A stretch of DNA of 39,168 nt from an uncultured Bacteroidaceae bacterium (GTDB lineage Bacteria; Bacteroidota; Bacteroidia; Bacteroidales; Bacteroidaceae): contig CAKRRN010000025.1 of the NCBI GenBank assembly GCA_934394435.1, forward strand, positions 1 through 39,168. Reading direction: 5' to 3'. Shown piece by piece: positions 21,426 to 31,083 of this stretch; the first letter of the stretch is position 1; every line of letters starts with the position of its first letter. Under the pieces are notes generated by a model. It was not told where the DNA came from, searched no databases, and saw only the letters and a list, made by a program, of their open reading frames with translations. The position numbers and the translations under genes are program-made.

Positions 21426-23930
21426 TCATCTCGCACTAAAGGCGAACTTTCTGCCTCCACAGATATAGATGCCGCTGTCTGGGACTGAGGACAGGCGATG
21501 CCCCGTAAGGTCATATATCGAGGCATCCCCCAGGAGCGTGTCTGTGCCGGCGGAGGCAGCTGTCACCCCAGTACCAGTGGACAGAGGATGGATGGTAATG
21601 CGGTCGAAGTTGGGTGCCCACTTATCTTGCAGTGTCTGAATGGTGATTGTATTCGTGCCAGCCTTTAACCTAACGGGAATCATCTTCCAGCCCATGCCTT
21701 CTGGATTATATGTACTGGTTACATCGCTGTTGCCATGGAAAACGATGGTGTCACCCACCTGTTCACCGTTGACCAGAAGTTTGGAATAACGTGTGTCTTG
21801 AGTCATATAATAGAGGGTGAGCAGGTAGTCTCCCTCCTGGCTGACCTTCACACTGTTGAACTGAAGTTTGTTGCCCAACCCAAGATAGCCGACGTACCCT
21901 CCACCTGAGGCGTGCAATGCATCGTAAGTATTACGTCTGCCATTACCTGTGAGTGTATTACCAGTAGCCTCAGCCTCATAAGTCATACGCTCGGCAGGCA
22001 CATCCAAGTCGTCACGGGTAGACACCTGCATGAGGAACCCTCCCTCAGAGAGTTCGGTCACATTTACGGTCTGTCCCTTGGTCACCTGCATCTTGGTGAA
22101 CTTGAGATCGCTCCTGCAACTGCCATCCCTGTAAATGTAGGCAGTGTAGGTCTTACCCTCGTCGAGGAAGTCAAAGGTGAGGCGACAATTACGCTGGCTG
22201 GTGGTGACACCAGCCACCCACCAATCCTCGCCCGAACGGCGTGCTATGGTAGCGTACTTCTGCACAGCTCCCTCCAGCAGACGGCTCTCATCCCATGCCG
22301 TGGGAAGCCGCTTCATGATGTCCTTGCCCAAGAAATAGCGGAGATTCTGGGGACACTCGGCAATGTGTACAAGACCACTTTCGAAGGCCGTGAGCAAAGC
22401 CATGTGATGCCCCATGCTTTGTCCTGTGAGGATACTTCCATAGAACGTAGCAAAATCACCAGGCGTATAATCGGCAGCTCCCACCACATTTCGGGTAAAA
22501 ATCATGTCGAGGTGATGTTTGGCAGAGATGTTCCTTGCTGCCCAGAAGTTGTTTTCTCCCCCATAGATACCCTCCTGTGTCATGAGGTAGGGATAAGTGC
22601 GGCGCAGACCTGATGGACGTGTGCAACCATGCAGATTGACCAGCATCTGGTACTTACCACACAACTTGAGCAGGTTCTCCATGCGCACCATAGTCTCGCG
22701 CGAATCATCTTCCCAGAAGTCTATCTTGATACCCTTGATGCCCCACGAAGCCCACTGCTTTAGCGTACCCTCCATATTAGCGTTGGAGAAGGCCTGACTA
22801 TCACTGAGTTTCGCGCTCTGCCACAGCAAGCACTCCACCCCATTTGATTGGGCATGTTTCACCAGTGTAGGCACCCAATCGGCACTCCATCCACCATCTA
22901 TAAGCGTATAAGGCCAGCCCATCTCGGCAGCAAAGTCGGCATGGGCGTATTCGCCCTCCCGAATGCCTCCATAAGCCTTTTGGATGTCATTCTTATTGCC
23001 ATCGGAACCACCCCAATACCATGCAACCACCCCAGGCTTTATCCAAGAGGTGTCATCAATGGTAGACGCGGGGCAAAGGTTCTCAGGCATGGTGGTAGCA
23101 AACACCGTAGGCAGATCACCTGCCACAACCATTCGCCAGGGAGTGTAGGCTGGCAACGAGCACACGATACTTTGTTCCTTGTCATCAGCGTAGTCCTTGG
23201 TCTCGCCTGTCCACGAGTAGGAGAACTCTCCCTTCCGGCTCTCTGCCTTGACAAGCGAGAGACAGAAGATGCCACGGTTGTCTGCCTCGGAGAGTAGAAG
23301 ATAGTCTGTGCCATCACCCACAAGCACGGGAGCATTGAAGCGATCATCAGATCCACTGATAAGCGAAGACCAAGTGTTGAACATCGTACAATGCCCCTCG
23401 TAAGGATAGTTGGGCGAATGGATGTTTCCCATAAACTTGCTTGCCAAGCAACTGGAGAACTTCGCTACTCGCACGCGTGATGCCTCGCCTGTAAGCGTGA
23501 CCCTGGCATTAGCCCCATACTTGGGAATGATGTAGCGAAAGGCGAATCCATCATCGTAGAGACGGAACTGAACGGTCTGCCTCAGTCCTTCCTTCTCTGT
23601 CACCACTGAGAGTATGTTGCAATGGTCTCTATAATGCGATTGTTTTCCCACAGGCAAATCATACGGAGTGTCTACCGTTGCCGTTGCTTTTGACACAAAA
23701 GTCAGACCCTCTGTAAGGTCAACAGAGGCTGTCTTAAGTCCCAAAGGAGATTCATCAACAATATTACGACCATTTTTCTGTACACTATAGGTAAGCGCAC
23801 CGTTCTCGAATTGAACTGCTGCAGAAATTTTCCCATCTGGAGAAGACACAGAAAAAGTTTCTGCCATAAGAGCATCGGGAAATACAAAAAATCCCACAAA
23901 AAACAGAAGTCCCAACCTATTCTTATTCAT
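21426..23930 (-). CDS. Glycoside hydrolase family 97 with C-terminal carbohydrate-binding module
   Basis: GH97 enzymes cleave alpha-glucosides or alpha-galactosides in the periplasm or at the surface. The 834-aa protein has a signal peptide (1-23), an N-terminal beta-sandwich (FSVSSPDGKISAAVQF), a catalytic barrel with WYWGGSDGNK, GIKGIKIDFWEDD and LMTQEGIYGGENN, and a C-terminal beta domain. Asp404 in KIDF and Glu453 in QEG fit the nucleophile and acid/base of the retaining subgroup; this is from memory of the family. Residues 648-781 (YEAEATG...NFDRITI) look like a CBM35/CBM6 module, followed by a short C-terminal motif (IYDLTG...GIYICGGRKF). Confidence 0.9.
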   Translation of the reverse strand: MNKNRLGLLFFVGFFVFPDALMAETFSVSSPDGKISAAVQFENGALTYSVQKNGRNIVDESPLGLKTASVDLTEGLTFVSKATATVDTPYDLPVGKQSHYRDHCNILSVVTEKEGLRQTVQFRLYDDGFAFRYIIPKYGANARVTLTGEASRVRVAKFSSCLASKFMGNIHSPNYPYEGHCTMFNTWSSLISGSDDRFNAPVLVGDGTDYLLLSEADNRGIFCLSLVKAESRKGEFSYSWTGETKDYADDKEQSIVCSLPAYTPWRMVVAGDLPTVFATTMPENLCPASTIDDTSWIKPGVVAWYWGGSDGNKNDIQKAYGGIREGEYAHADFAAEMGWPYTLIDGGWSADWVPTLVKHAQSNGVECLLWQSAKLSDSQAFSNANMEGTLKQWASWGIKGIKIDFWEDDSRETMVRMENLLKLCGKYQMLVNLHGCTRPSGLRRTYPYLMTQEGIYGGENNFWAARNISAKHHLDMIFTRNVVGAADYTPGDFATFYGSILTGQSMGHHMALLTAFESGLVHIAECPQNLRYFLGKDIMKRLPTAWDESRLLEGAVQKYATIARRSGEDWWVAGVTTSQRNCRLTFDFLDEGKTYTAYIYRDGSCRSDLKFTKMQVTKGQTVNVTELSEGGFLMQVSTRDDLDVPAERMTYEAEATGNTLTGNGRRNTYDALHASGGGYVGYLGLGNKLQFNSVKVSQEGDYLLTLYYMTQDTRYSKLLVNGEQVGDTIVFHGNSDVTSTYNPEGMGWKMIPVRLKAGTNTITIQTLQDKWAPNFDRITIHPLSTGTGVTAASAGTDTLLGDASIYDLTGHRLSSVPDSGIYICGGRKFAFSAR

Positions 23931-23957
23931 TGCTTCAAATACCTTAGTTGTGGTTTT

Positions 23958-24010
23958 AAAAAAAACAGAAAGCCCTTCCCCGTTTTCCTTTTTTCAAGGG
24001 AAACAGAGAA
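23958..24010 (-). terminator. Hairpin and T-tract between the discoidin-domain gene and GH97
   Basis: On the minus strand 24010-23996 pairs with 23990-23976 (15 positions, about 12 Watson-Crick plus G-U) around a 5-nt A-rich loop. A run of eight T follows (complement of A at 23958-23965) after a 10-nt spacer. It likely ends or attenuates the upstream transcript, so GH97 may be expressed at a different level. Confidence 0.55.
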
Positions 24011-24022
24011 GAGCCCTTCTAA

Positions 24023-27000
24023 TTATTTCACCAGTACCTTCACACCATTGATGATGTAGAGACCGCTACTCAGCGACTTTACATCACGCAGGCTGGCGTT
24101 CTGGCGCACGAGTTGTCCGTTCACGTTGTACACGTTTCCACGCTTGGCTGCGGTCTGGAGAGTGTTCTGAATGCCCGTCCAGTCGTTGAACTTACCGTTT
24201 ATCTCGATGGCTATGTCGTACTCAGTACCCTCAGGCATGGTCACCTCGCCATACTTCAGATAAGCCGAACCTGCAGGCACACTGAAGTTTCGTCCTGTAT
24301 CAAATCCCTCAATACCCTTAGCCTCATTGCCTGTGAAGCACACGTATCCAGTGCCAATCCACTTGTCTACGAAGGTTCCTATCAGTCCAGCATTATTCTT
24401 AGGTTCTGAGGTCATTTTCTTGCCAAGATAGAAGGACACGTTCTCTGTGGTCTTACCATCATATTCACCTTCTGGTATTACAAAGAAGGGAGTGCCCGCT
24501 TCGATGGATGCATCTGTATTCCTTAGAGCAAAGTAAGACTTTCCTTCTTTCTCAAAACATCCAAGAGGCATGTATACGGAGCCATTATCTGAAGCAACCT
24601 CATAGGGGAAGCACAACGGTGTGATGTCTCCAACGTTCTTTGCCATGATTCTTTCTGGAGTATACGCATCGTAATCAATATCCTCAACAGGCATGATGAG
24701 GAGGCTTGAGTTGCAACCAGGATTGCTGTCGCTCCAGGTACCCACATAGCTGCATGATGCATCCCAGGCATTAAGATGGGGGTAGCTCACGGTGGTTCCG
24801 TCGATAGTGGTCATGTACAGTACATTCTGTCCGTAGCCGATGGGCTTCACGGTGAAGGCTGCAGGAGTCCACTGCATGGTAATGCCACCACTTGTATTGA
24901 GGGCATTGCGGTAGATAAACAGACCGCTAGCACGGTTCTGCACAGCATAGGTAGAGTCATTGAGAGGCACGAACCGGAACTGCGTCGCATTCTCATTGGT
25001 CACTTCCTCATCGCTGAAGTAATAAAGTTCGGTGCCAGGAGTCATCTCGCTGTTATCAAGCACTCTGCCCACGCCATCCACGCGCACACCGAGGGCGATA
25101 CGCTGACCGTAGAGGGTGCCTGCCTTGATGGCATGATTGTCCCATCCGTATGTATCAAAGTTCTCCTTACTATCAAACTGCAGATGATACCACTTAGTGG
25201 TGTCCACCCCCAGAGCCGAGGCAAAGATAGCATCCTTAGCTGCCTTGATATCAGCAATATACTGGTCGCTCTGTTCCTGCGTAAGCACAGACAGGCTGTC
25301 GTAGCACGCGGCATTAGCAATCACCTTAGTCATGGCAAGGCCACTCTCTTCGGAAGTCCAGAAGCCAGGAGCATCGCCCACCTTCACATAGTCAGGATAC
25401 TTGCGGTTGTTGCTGATGGCATTGCGCAAGGGAGCTGGGTCAACCAGTTTCGCTGCGAAGGCATCATAAGCCTGCACCAATGTGTTGTACTGCTCGATGG
25501 TCAGTGCATTCATGTCCAGCGTGGGATAAGCATCCACCAGAGCATTGAGCGTGCTGGCCACGTCACCCAGTGTCTCGTACTGCGAGGGTTTTTTCTTGTT
25601 TGCGGGATATATCTGGAAGGTGGCATAGTGACCGATGTTGCGATAAGAGTCCTGATCCTTACCGCGCGCATCCTCCTCGTAGAAGCGCAGATACTTATAG
25701 GGCTCTGTGATGGCGAAGGGCTGTGAGTACACATCCTGCTGTCCGCTGTACCAGGGCATGGACACATTGTCGCAAATAAGTGTCCACTTGGTATCGGCAG
25801 TCTCCTGCAGGGCTGTTTCGTCATTAGAGCCATAGAGACTGGTGCGTGTGATGTGGTTATTGTCGGTGTTACGACGCACGACATACACCTCGTACATGCC
25901 CACCAAGGGTTCGTCCACCGTCACATCCAGGCTGGCCTGATGAGCTCCTGTGGCTGTACCAGAACTCCATGCACTATGCCAGAAGGTGTTGGGGTCACCG
26001 TCCAGCAGATTGTCCAGCGAACCTTCCTTGACCTCGGTCCACAGTGAATGGAACTGACTTGTCTCCTTGATGACAGGGTTCTCGGTGTCGGGTGCATATA
26101 CGTTGCGTATATCCTTGGCCACATCCAACCCTATCTGAGCCTTGCTAATATATTCCTGATAGTTGAGCACCAACTTATCGTGGTTCTTCACCAAATCAAA
26201 GGCATCCAACAATGCTTGAGCCTCCTCATCACTCACAGGCTCAAGATACCATTCTGAAGTACCCTTGTCACCTGTATAAGCCTCGCCCTTGTTCCATGTG
26301 GCCTGCCACATACAGAGCTTATGGGGAGCCTCGCCAGCGCCCTTACCGTGTCCCCACTGGTGGAAGTAGGTGCTTCCATTGGCATTATAGTCAGTGGGTG
26401 ACGATGCGTAGCGGATGTAGAAGATGTCGTGTCCGTTCTCTGTGCCCACATAGTCAAAGCCCATAAGCGTGTCCACCTCGGCACTCATGCTGATAGCTCC
26501 ATCACTGAGGCCAGCGCATTGCATGTCTGTGGCAGCATTGACCATCTTGACATCCTTACCCACCATGCTGAGTTTCCAGAGCTGACGAGCATCCTTCTCA
26601 TCCTTGGCACCCCACCAGCACCAGCCGTCCAGACTGCCAAACATGGCGATGTCGTAGTAGGACTTTTCCATGACGGGATTTCCCTCCAGGTCAGTCTCAC
26701 CGCTCTCTTGCTCGGTGTAATACTTCATGCCACCCACGATGCGGTAATAACCATCCTGCATACTAAACGTTACCAGACTCGCAATGATAGCCTTATAGTC
26801 CGCCTCTACTTTTTCGATGATAGCATTGATATCCTCTTCCGATACTGTGCCGCCATCATTTAAGGTTTCAGCATATGCCACAGCAGTATCCATATCCTTT
26901 TGGAAGTCTTCCCATGCCTTTGTGTCGGAATACTGACCAAAGCCACTACCGATATTCAATTCCTCGGGATTGAAAGGAAGGTAACGGTCATAAGTCATAA

Positions 27001-27589
27001 GCAGATCATCAATGGCTCCTGCGAGTGCAGCCTTCTTGTCAGCCATATATACCTGCAATTCTGCACAGTGCCATGTGGCATTTCCGCTGTTATTCTGGGT
27101 GCAGGTAAAGCGCAGATGAGTAGCTTCGCTCAGTCTAAAGAAATCAGAAATGACATATTTACCTTTGTCTTCATCACCCTCCCAAGGCAAGTCCAGTGTC
27201 TTCACACTCTGCCACTGGTTGCCGTCAGTGCTCTGTTCCACCAACATCTTGAGGGGCTGGCACGTATTGCTGCTGTTTCTACGACCGAACACAAGCTGAT
27301 AGTAGCCCGTAGTCGCCTCGTTGAGATCTACCTGCACATAATGCGTACCTGCGTACTTGCCATGCCAGTCACTATGCCAAAAGGTACCGATATTGTCATC
27401 GATAAGGTATTCTATGTGCGTCCCCTCAGCCTCGTCGCTGGCAGGGCTGCTCAACTGCATCGCACTCGTAATAAGTTTACTTTCGGGGTCGAAGCCGTTT
27501 GCTGTAGCATCAAACTGTGCCCAGCCAGGCAACGAACCCACCACGACCATTATAGCAATGGTCAGAAATTGGATAAATACTCTCTTCAT
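24023..27589 (-). CDS. Large secreted protein with two F5/8 type C (discoidin-like) domains
   Basis: The start at 27589 gives a clean signal peptide (MKRVFIQFLTIAIM, cleavage after GWAQ); the frame extends 32 codons further but without signal features. The 1188-aa protein has two F5/8C-like domains at about 36-182 and 500-660, each with the hallmark TFWHS(D/A)W. A region between them resembles beta-trefoil or lectin-like folds (YYRIVGG, QLWKL), and helical linkers follow. No glycosidase or protease motif is visible. The C-terminus (NVYNVNGQLV, then GLYIINGVKVLVK) is like sorting tails seen in Prevotella secreted proteins. It probably binds glycans beside GH97. Confidence 0.82.
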   Translation of the reverse strand: MKRVFIQFLTIAIMVVVGSLPGWAQFDATANGFDPESKLITSAMQLSSPASDEAEGTHIEYLIDDNIGTFWHSDWHGKYAGTHYVQVDLNEATTGYYQLVFGRRNSSNTCQPLKMLVEQSTDGNQWQSVKTLDLPWEGDEDKGKYVISDFFRLSEATHLRFTCTQNNSGNATWHCAELQVYMADKKAALAGAIDDLLMTYDRYLPFNPEELNIGSGFGQYSDTKAWEDFQKDMDTAVAYAETLNDGGTVSEEDINAIIEKVEADYKAIIASLVTFSMQDGYYRIVGGMKYYTEQESGETDLEGNPVMEKSYYDIAMFGSLDGWCWWGAKDEKDARQLWKLSMVGKDVKMVNAATDMQCAGLSDGAISMSAEVDTLMGFDYVGTENGHDIFYIRYASSPTDYNANGSTYFHQWGHGKGAGEAPHKLCMWQATWNKGEAYTGDKGTSEWYLEPVSDEEAQALLDAFDLVKNHDKLVLNYQEYISKAQIGLDVAKDIRNVYAPDTENPVIKETSQFHSLWTEVKEGSLDNLLDGDPNTFWHSAWSSGTATGAHQASLDVTVDEPLVGMYEVYVVRRNTDNNHITRTSLYGSNDETALQETADTKWTLICDNVSMPWYSGQQDVYSQPFAITEPYKYLRFYEEDARGKDQDSYRNIGHYATFQIYPANKKKPSQYETLGDVASTLNALVDAYPTLDMNALTIEQYNTLVQAYDAFAAKLVDPAPLRNAISNNRKYPDYVKVGDAPGFWTSEESGLAMTKVIANAACYDSLSVLTQEQSDQYIADIKAAKDAIFASALGVDTTKWYHLQFDSKENFDTYGWDNHAIKAGTLYGQRIALGVRVDGVGRVLDNSEMTPGTELYYFSDEEVTNENATQFRFVPLNDSTYAVQNRASGLFIYRNALNTSGGITMQWTPAAFTVKPIGYGQNVLYMTTIDGTTVSYPHLNAWDASCSYVGTWSDSNPGCNSSLLIMPVEDIDYDAYTPERIMAKNVGDITPLCFPYEVASDNGSVYMPLGCFEKEGKSYFALRNTDASIEAGTPFFVIPEGEYDGKTTENVSFYLGKKMTSEPKNNAGLIGTFVDKWIGTGYVCFTGNEAKGIEGFDTGRNFSVPAGSAYLKYGEVTMPEGTEYDIAIEINGKFNDWTGIQNTLQTAAKRGNVYNVNGQLVRQNASLRDVKSLSSGLYIINGVKVLVK

Positions 27590-27724
27590 ACTGTTTTTAT
27601 TGGTTTGACATTTATTCTCTTTTTCAAAAGGTAGAGGTCCTGCGGACTTCTGTACAATTGTGCAATTAAGTTTGTACACAGCCATACCTATTAGTTTTAG
27701 TTAGATCTCATTTCCTTCCATTCA

Positions 27725-27732
27725 CAAAGTTA
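27725..27732 (-). promoter_or_regulatory. -7 box upstream of the discoidin-domain gene
   Basis: Minus-strand TAACTTTG fits TAnnTTTG and would give a leader of roughly 130 nt before the ATG at 27589. A -33 TTG at correct spacing is absent. Confidence 0.5.
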
Positions 27733-27865
27733 CACTTTTTTCAACAAGCAGGAAATAACCACGTATAGATTTTTCACATGCCATAACATTTTGCTCCTCA
27801 TATAGTACCCACACATTTTCTGGGTTAAATAATGTACAAAAGTCCTTTAAGGAAAAATAAATATG

Positions 27866-27873
27866 TATTTTTG
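27866..27873 (+). promoter_or_regulatory. -7 box directly before the TPR gene
   Basis: TATTTTTG ends only four bases before the ATG at 27878. If used, transcription would start at or next to the initiation codon. No -33 TTG is seen, so this may be a chance match in A/T-rich DNA. Confidence 0.4.
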
Positions 27874-27877
27874 CTAC

Positions 27878-28693
27878 ATGAACAGACTTTTTTTTCTTCT
27901 TCTCTCCTTTGTTTTTGCTGCCTATTTACAGGCACAGACTTACCAAGACAATGTAAAAGCTGCTCTTGAGGCACTGGCCCAAGATAGTCTAGACCAGGCA
28001 GAAAGTCTTTTGCGTCAGGCGCTCCGACAAGAACCAGCACTAAAGTCAAATGCCATCCTATTTCAGCATCTTGGCCGCATCCAGGAACGCAAAGGCCTGT
28101 ACGATGCAGCATTGGAATCATATGGCATGGGATTGAATCTATCACCAACCACCATGGGACTGCTACTCGACCGAGCATCCCTTTATTTGAGAAGGGGGAA
28201 TGAGAAACGGGCATTAGTAGATTACAACGATGTACTTGACCTAAACGTAGACAACCCTGAGGCACTCTTCTTCAGAGCTTATATCTATACACGGCAACGC
28301 CTTTACAAACAGGCACGCATAGACTATGAACACCTGATACGCTTGCAACCAGAAAACGTAGAAGCACGTATGGCTTTGGCCTTGCTGAACGATAAAGACA
28401 ACCGACCTCGGGAAGCAATGGAGCAGATAAACACTCTGCTGGAACTGTATCCCCAGCGTGCCGACCTCTACCTTGCACGCGGAGGGATGGAACAAGACCG
28501 CAAACAGTTCGAAGCCGCACTACAAGATATGAATCACGCCTTGGAACTCAACCCCAAGAATGCCGATGCGTATCTCTCAAGAGCCGCACTCTATATGTCT
28601 ATAAAAAAGAAGAAACAAGCCAAGCAAGACTGTCACACGGCCATCACTCTGGGGGCAGACAAGGAGACCGCATTACGCATACTGGTAGAGTAA
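27878..28693 (+). CDS. Exported tetratricopeptide repeat protein
   Basis: I chose the ATG at 27878 because it begins a normal signal peptide (MNRLFFLLLSFVFAAYLQAQ); the ATG at 27863 adds five residues overlapping a promoter-like box. The mature protein (about 250 aa) is made of six to seven TPR units, for example DAALESYGMGLNLSPTT, QARIDYEHLIRLQPENVEA and AALQDMNHALELNPKNADAY. TPR proteins act as scaffolds; the partner is unknown. It is followed by a 9-bp hairpin and then the dsbD-like gene, which has its own promoter box. Confidence 0.9.
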   Translation: MNRLFFLLLSFVFAAYLQAQTYQDNVKAALEALAQDSLDQAESLLRQALRQEPALKSNAILFQHLGRIQERKGLYDAALESYGMGLNLSPTTMGLLLDRASLYLRRGNEKRALVDYNDVLDLNVDNPEALFFRAYIYTRQRLYKQARIDYEHLIRLQPENVEARMALALLNDKDNRPREAMEQINTLLELYPQRADLYLARGGMEQDRKQFEAALQDMNHALELNPKNADAYLSRAALYMSIKKKKQAKQDCHTAITLGADKETALRILVE

Positions 28694-28720
28694 CACACAC
28701 GCCCTTTCCGCACACACAGC

Positions 28721-28746
28721 TTTGCCTTTGCACGTGTAAAGGCAAA
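28721..28746 (+). terminator. Hairpin after the TPR gene
   Basis: TTTGCCTTT (28721-28729) pairs perfectly with AAAGGCAAA (28738-28746) around an 8-nt loop, 28 nt past the TPR stop. An A-run rather than a T-run follows, so termination activity is uncertain. Confidence 0.5.
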
Positions 28747-28785
28747 AAACACATTGTAAGAAGCGAAAATCTGCATCTTTTTTCG

Positions 28786-28793
28786 TAAGTTTG
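28786..28793 (+). promoter_or_regulatory. -7 box of the dsbD-like gene
   Basis: TAAGTTTG fits TAnnTTTG and lies 41 nt before the ATG at 28835. No good -33 element is visible. Confidence 0.5.
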
Positions 28794-28834
28794 CAAATCA
28801 ATTTAATTGTAATTGTATTTCGATATAAAAATTT

Positions 28835-30898
28835 ATGAGAAGAGTCCTTTTTCTGTTAATAGCTTTTCTGGTCGCTTACGTGCCAGGTCTGGCACAGTTT
28901 CAAAACCCAGTCAAGTTTTCTGTGGCAGAAGAAAAAACTTCTGATGGACAATTGCAGATACGTTTTACGGGTAAGGCAGACGCAGGATGGCACGTATACG
29001 GGACAGACATTCCCGAAGGCGGACCTACAGCCGCCACACTTACAATAGAGAAAATGCAAGGTCTGAAGCCAAAAGGGAAATTACGTGCAACAGGTAAGGT
29101 TCATCATGCAGAGGATGCCATGTTCGGGATGACGGTCTCTTACATGGAAGGAAATGCCACCTTCGAACAGACGTTCACCATCACAGACGAAAAATATTCC
29201 GTAGAAGGCTACCTGACATATGGTGCATGCAACAACGAAAACTGTATGCCTCCCACGAATGTTGAGTTTTCGTTTAAAGGGAAGGCAGATAAAAAAGACA
29301 ACGTGCAGGCAGACTCTCAGGAAGACTTATCTGCCGACACCAAGCTTGACACACAAGACAGTTTGCTATCTGATACAACGGCTTCAGATTCCACCACTCA
29401 TCTAACAAGCAACGAGGATTCTGATTTATGGAAACCAGTTATACAGGAATTGAACAAAGCTGAGTCTAACAACAGCATGACAGACAAAAGCCTGATGACC
29501 ATCTTCTTGCTGGGTATGCTGGGAGGACTCGTTGCTTTGCTGACTCCCTGCGTATGGCCCATTATTCCAATGACAGTAAGTTTCTTCTTGAAACGTAGCA
29601 AGGATGACAGAGGAAAGGGCATACGCGATGCCATGACTTATGGCGCAAGTATCGTAATCATATATGTGCTATTGGGCTTGCTCGTGACAATATTCTTCGG
29701 TGCAAGCAAACTGAACGAACTGAGCACAAATGCCGTCTTCAATGTATTCTTTTTCCTCCTGCTGGTATTTTTCGGAACCAGTTTCTTAGGAGGTTTCGAA
29801 ATATCCTTGCCCAGTAAATGGACCAACGCAGTCGACCACAAGTCAGAGACATCCAGAGGTCTATTAAGCATCTTCTTGATGGCATTCACACTGAGCCTGG
29901 TAAGCTTCTCATGTACAGGCCCTATCATAGGTTTTCTTCTGGTAGAGGTGAGCACAAGCGGAGCACTACTCGGTCCTACTGTAGGTATGTTTGGCTTTGC
30001 CTTGGCACTTGCTCTTCCGTTTACACTCTTTGCACTATTCCCCGCATGGCTGAAAAGTGTGCCCAAGAGTGGCAACTGGATGAATTGCATTAAGGTTTGC
30101 TTGGGATTTGTGGAACTTGCCTTCTCGCTGAAATTCCTTTCTGTGGCAGACTTGGCTTACGGCTGGCACATATTGGACCGAGAGGTATTCCTGAGCCTTT
30201 GGGTAGTACTATTCGCTCTGATGGGAGCCTATCTGATTGGCTGGATAAGATTTCCGCATGATGAGGACGAATACGACGAGATGGGAGAAATAATCGTAAA
30301 CGCCCGTACAGGTGTCACACGTTTCCTACTCGCACTTCTCAGTTTCGCTTTTGCCCTGTATATGGTGCCCGGTTTATGGGGAGCCCCCTGCAAGGCTGTG
30401 AGTGCATTCGCCCCCCCCATGCAAACTCAGGATTTCAAGATGGGAAACTCCGAAGAAGTTCACGCACAGTTTACAGACTACGAAGAAGGCATGGAGTATG
30501 CGCGTCAGCATCACAAGCCCGTTCTACTTGACTTCACAGGCTATGGTTGCGTAAACTGCAGAAAGATGGAGGCAGCCGTGTGGACAGACCCTCAAGTGGC
30601 AGCCACAATAAAAGACAAGTATGTGCTTATTTCGCTTTACGTAGACGAAAAAACTGCTTTACCTGCGCCCATAACCGTAACCGAAAATGGCAAAGAGACA
30701 AAGCTGAGAACGGTAGGTGACAAATGGAGCTACCTGCAAAGAGTAAAGTTCGGTGCCAACGCCCAACCGTTCTATGTATTGTTAGACAATGAGGCAACCC
30801 CCCTGGCTCCAGCGTATGCGTTTGACGAAAGTGTGGATGCTTACAAAAACTTCTTGCACCAAGGTTTAGCTACATATGAACAGGGAGACAAGAAATGA
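28835..30898 (+). CDS. dsbD: Thiol:disulfide interchange protein DsbD family
   Basis: DsbD carries electrons from cytoplasmic thioredoxin across the inner membrane to periplasmic thiol proteins. This 687-aa homologue has a signal peptide, an N-terminal periplasmic domain with the cysteine pair Cys132/Cys137 (ACNNENC), an eight-helix CcdA-like core with TPCVWPIIP (Cys239) and SFSCTGP (Cys360), and a C-terminal thioredoxin domain with GCVNC (Cys572, Cys575). All three redox pairs are intact. It is transcribed from its own promoter and precedes the V-ATPase operon by 185 nt. Confidence 0.94.
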   Translation: MRRVLFLLIAFLVAYVPGLAQFQNPVKFSVAEEKTSDGQLQIRFTGKADAGWHVYGTDIPEGGPTAATLTIEKMQGLKPKGKLRATGKVHHAEDAMFGMTVSYMEGNATFEQTFTITDEKYSVEGYLTYGACNNENCMPPTNVEFSFKGKADKKDNVQADSQEDLSADTKLDTQDSLLSDTTASDSTTHLTSNEDSDLWKPVIQELNKAESNNSMTDKSLMTIFLLGMLGGLVALLTPCVWPIIPMTVSFFLKRSKDDRGKGIRDAMTYGASIVIIYVLLGLLVTIFFGASKLNELSTNAVFNVFFFLLLVFFGTSFLGGFEISLPSKWTNAVDHKSETSRGLLSIFLMAFTLSLVSFSCTGPIIGFLLVEVSTSGALLGPTVGMFGFALALALPFTLFALFPAWLKSVPKSGNWMNCIKVCLGFVELAFSLKFLSVADLAYGWHILDREVFLSLWVVLFALMGAYLIGWIRFPHDEDEYDEMGEIIVNARTGVTRFLLALLSFAFALYMVPGLWGAPCKAVSAFAPPMQTQDFKMGNSEEVHAQFTDYEEGMEYARQHHKPVLLDFTGYGCVNCRKMEAAVWTDPQVAATIKDKYVLISLYVDEKTALPAPITVTENGKETKLRTVGDKWSYLQRVKFGANAQPFYVLLDNEATPLAPAYAFDESVDAYKNFLHQGLATYEQGDKK

Positions 30899-30973
30899 CC
30901 TACAGAAACATATTAGGCGGAAAGGCAGAGAGTGTCCCAAATAGGTAGAAGATTGGTTCAAATATCAGAAATT

Positions 30974-31020
30974 GACATTTTTTAATTCATTCGCAATGAC
31001 AACAAACAGTTGAAAATGTC
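30974..31020 (+). other. Inverted repeat in the leader of the V-ATPase operon
   Basis: GACATTTT (30974-30981) and AAAATGTC (31013-31020) are exact reverse complements separated by 31 nt, about 65 nt before the first gene. A short 15-codon frame (MSNLAIPKRR start, 31016-31063) follows; it may be chance. No TAnnTTTG box was found between dsbD and subunit E, so the operon promoter is not identified. Nothing else is seen in 30899-31083. Confidence 0.35.
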
Positions 31021-31083
31021 TAATTTAGCAATACCCAAAAGACGCTCTGTACAAGATAAATAATAAAAAAGACAACATAGAAT

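Noticed and set aside
24776..25726. 316-codon plus-strand ORF opposite the discoidin-domain gene
   Set aside because: Antisense to a convincing secreted protein, with biased composition and no recognisable domain or promoter.
30899..31083. Standard promoter for the V-ATPase operon
   Set aside because: No TAnnTTTG box is present; TTGACA at 30972-30977 lacks a convincing downstream partner.
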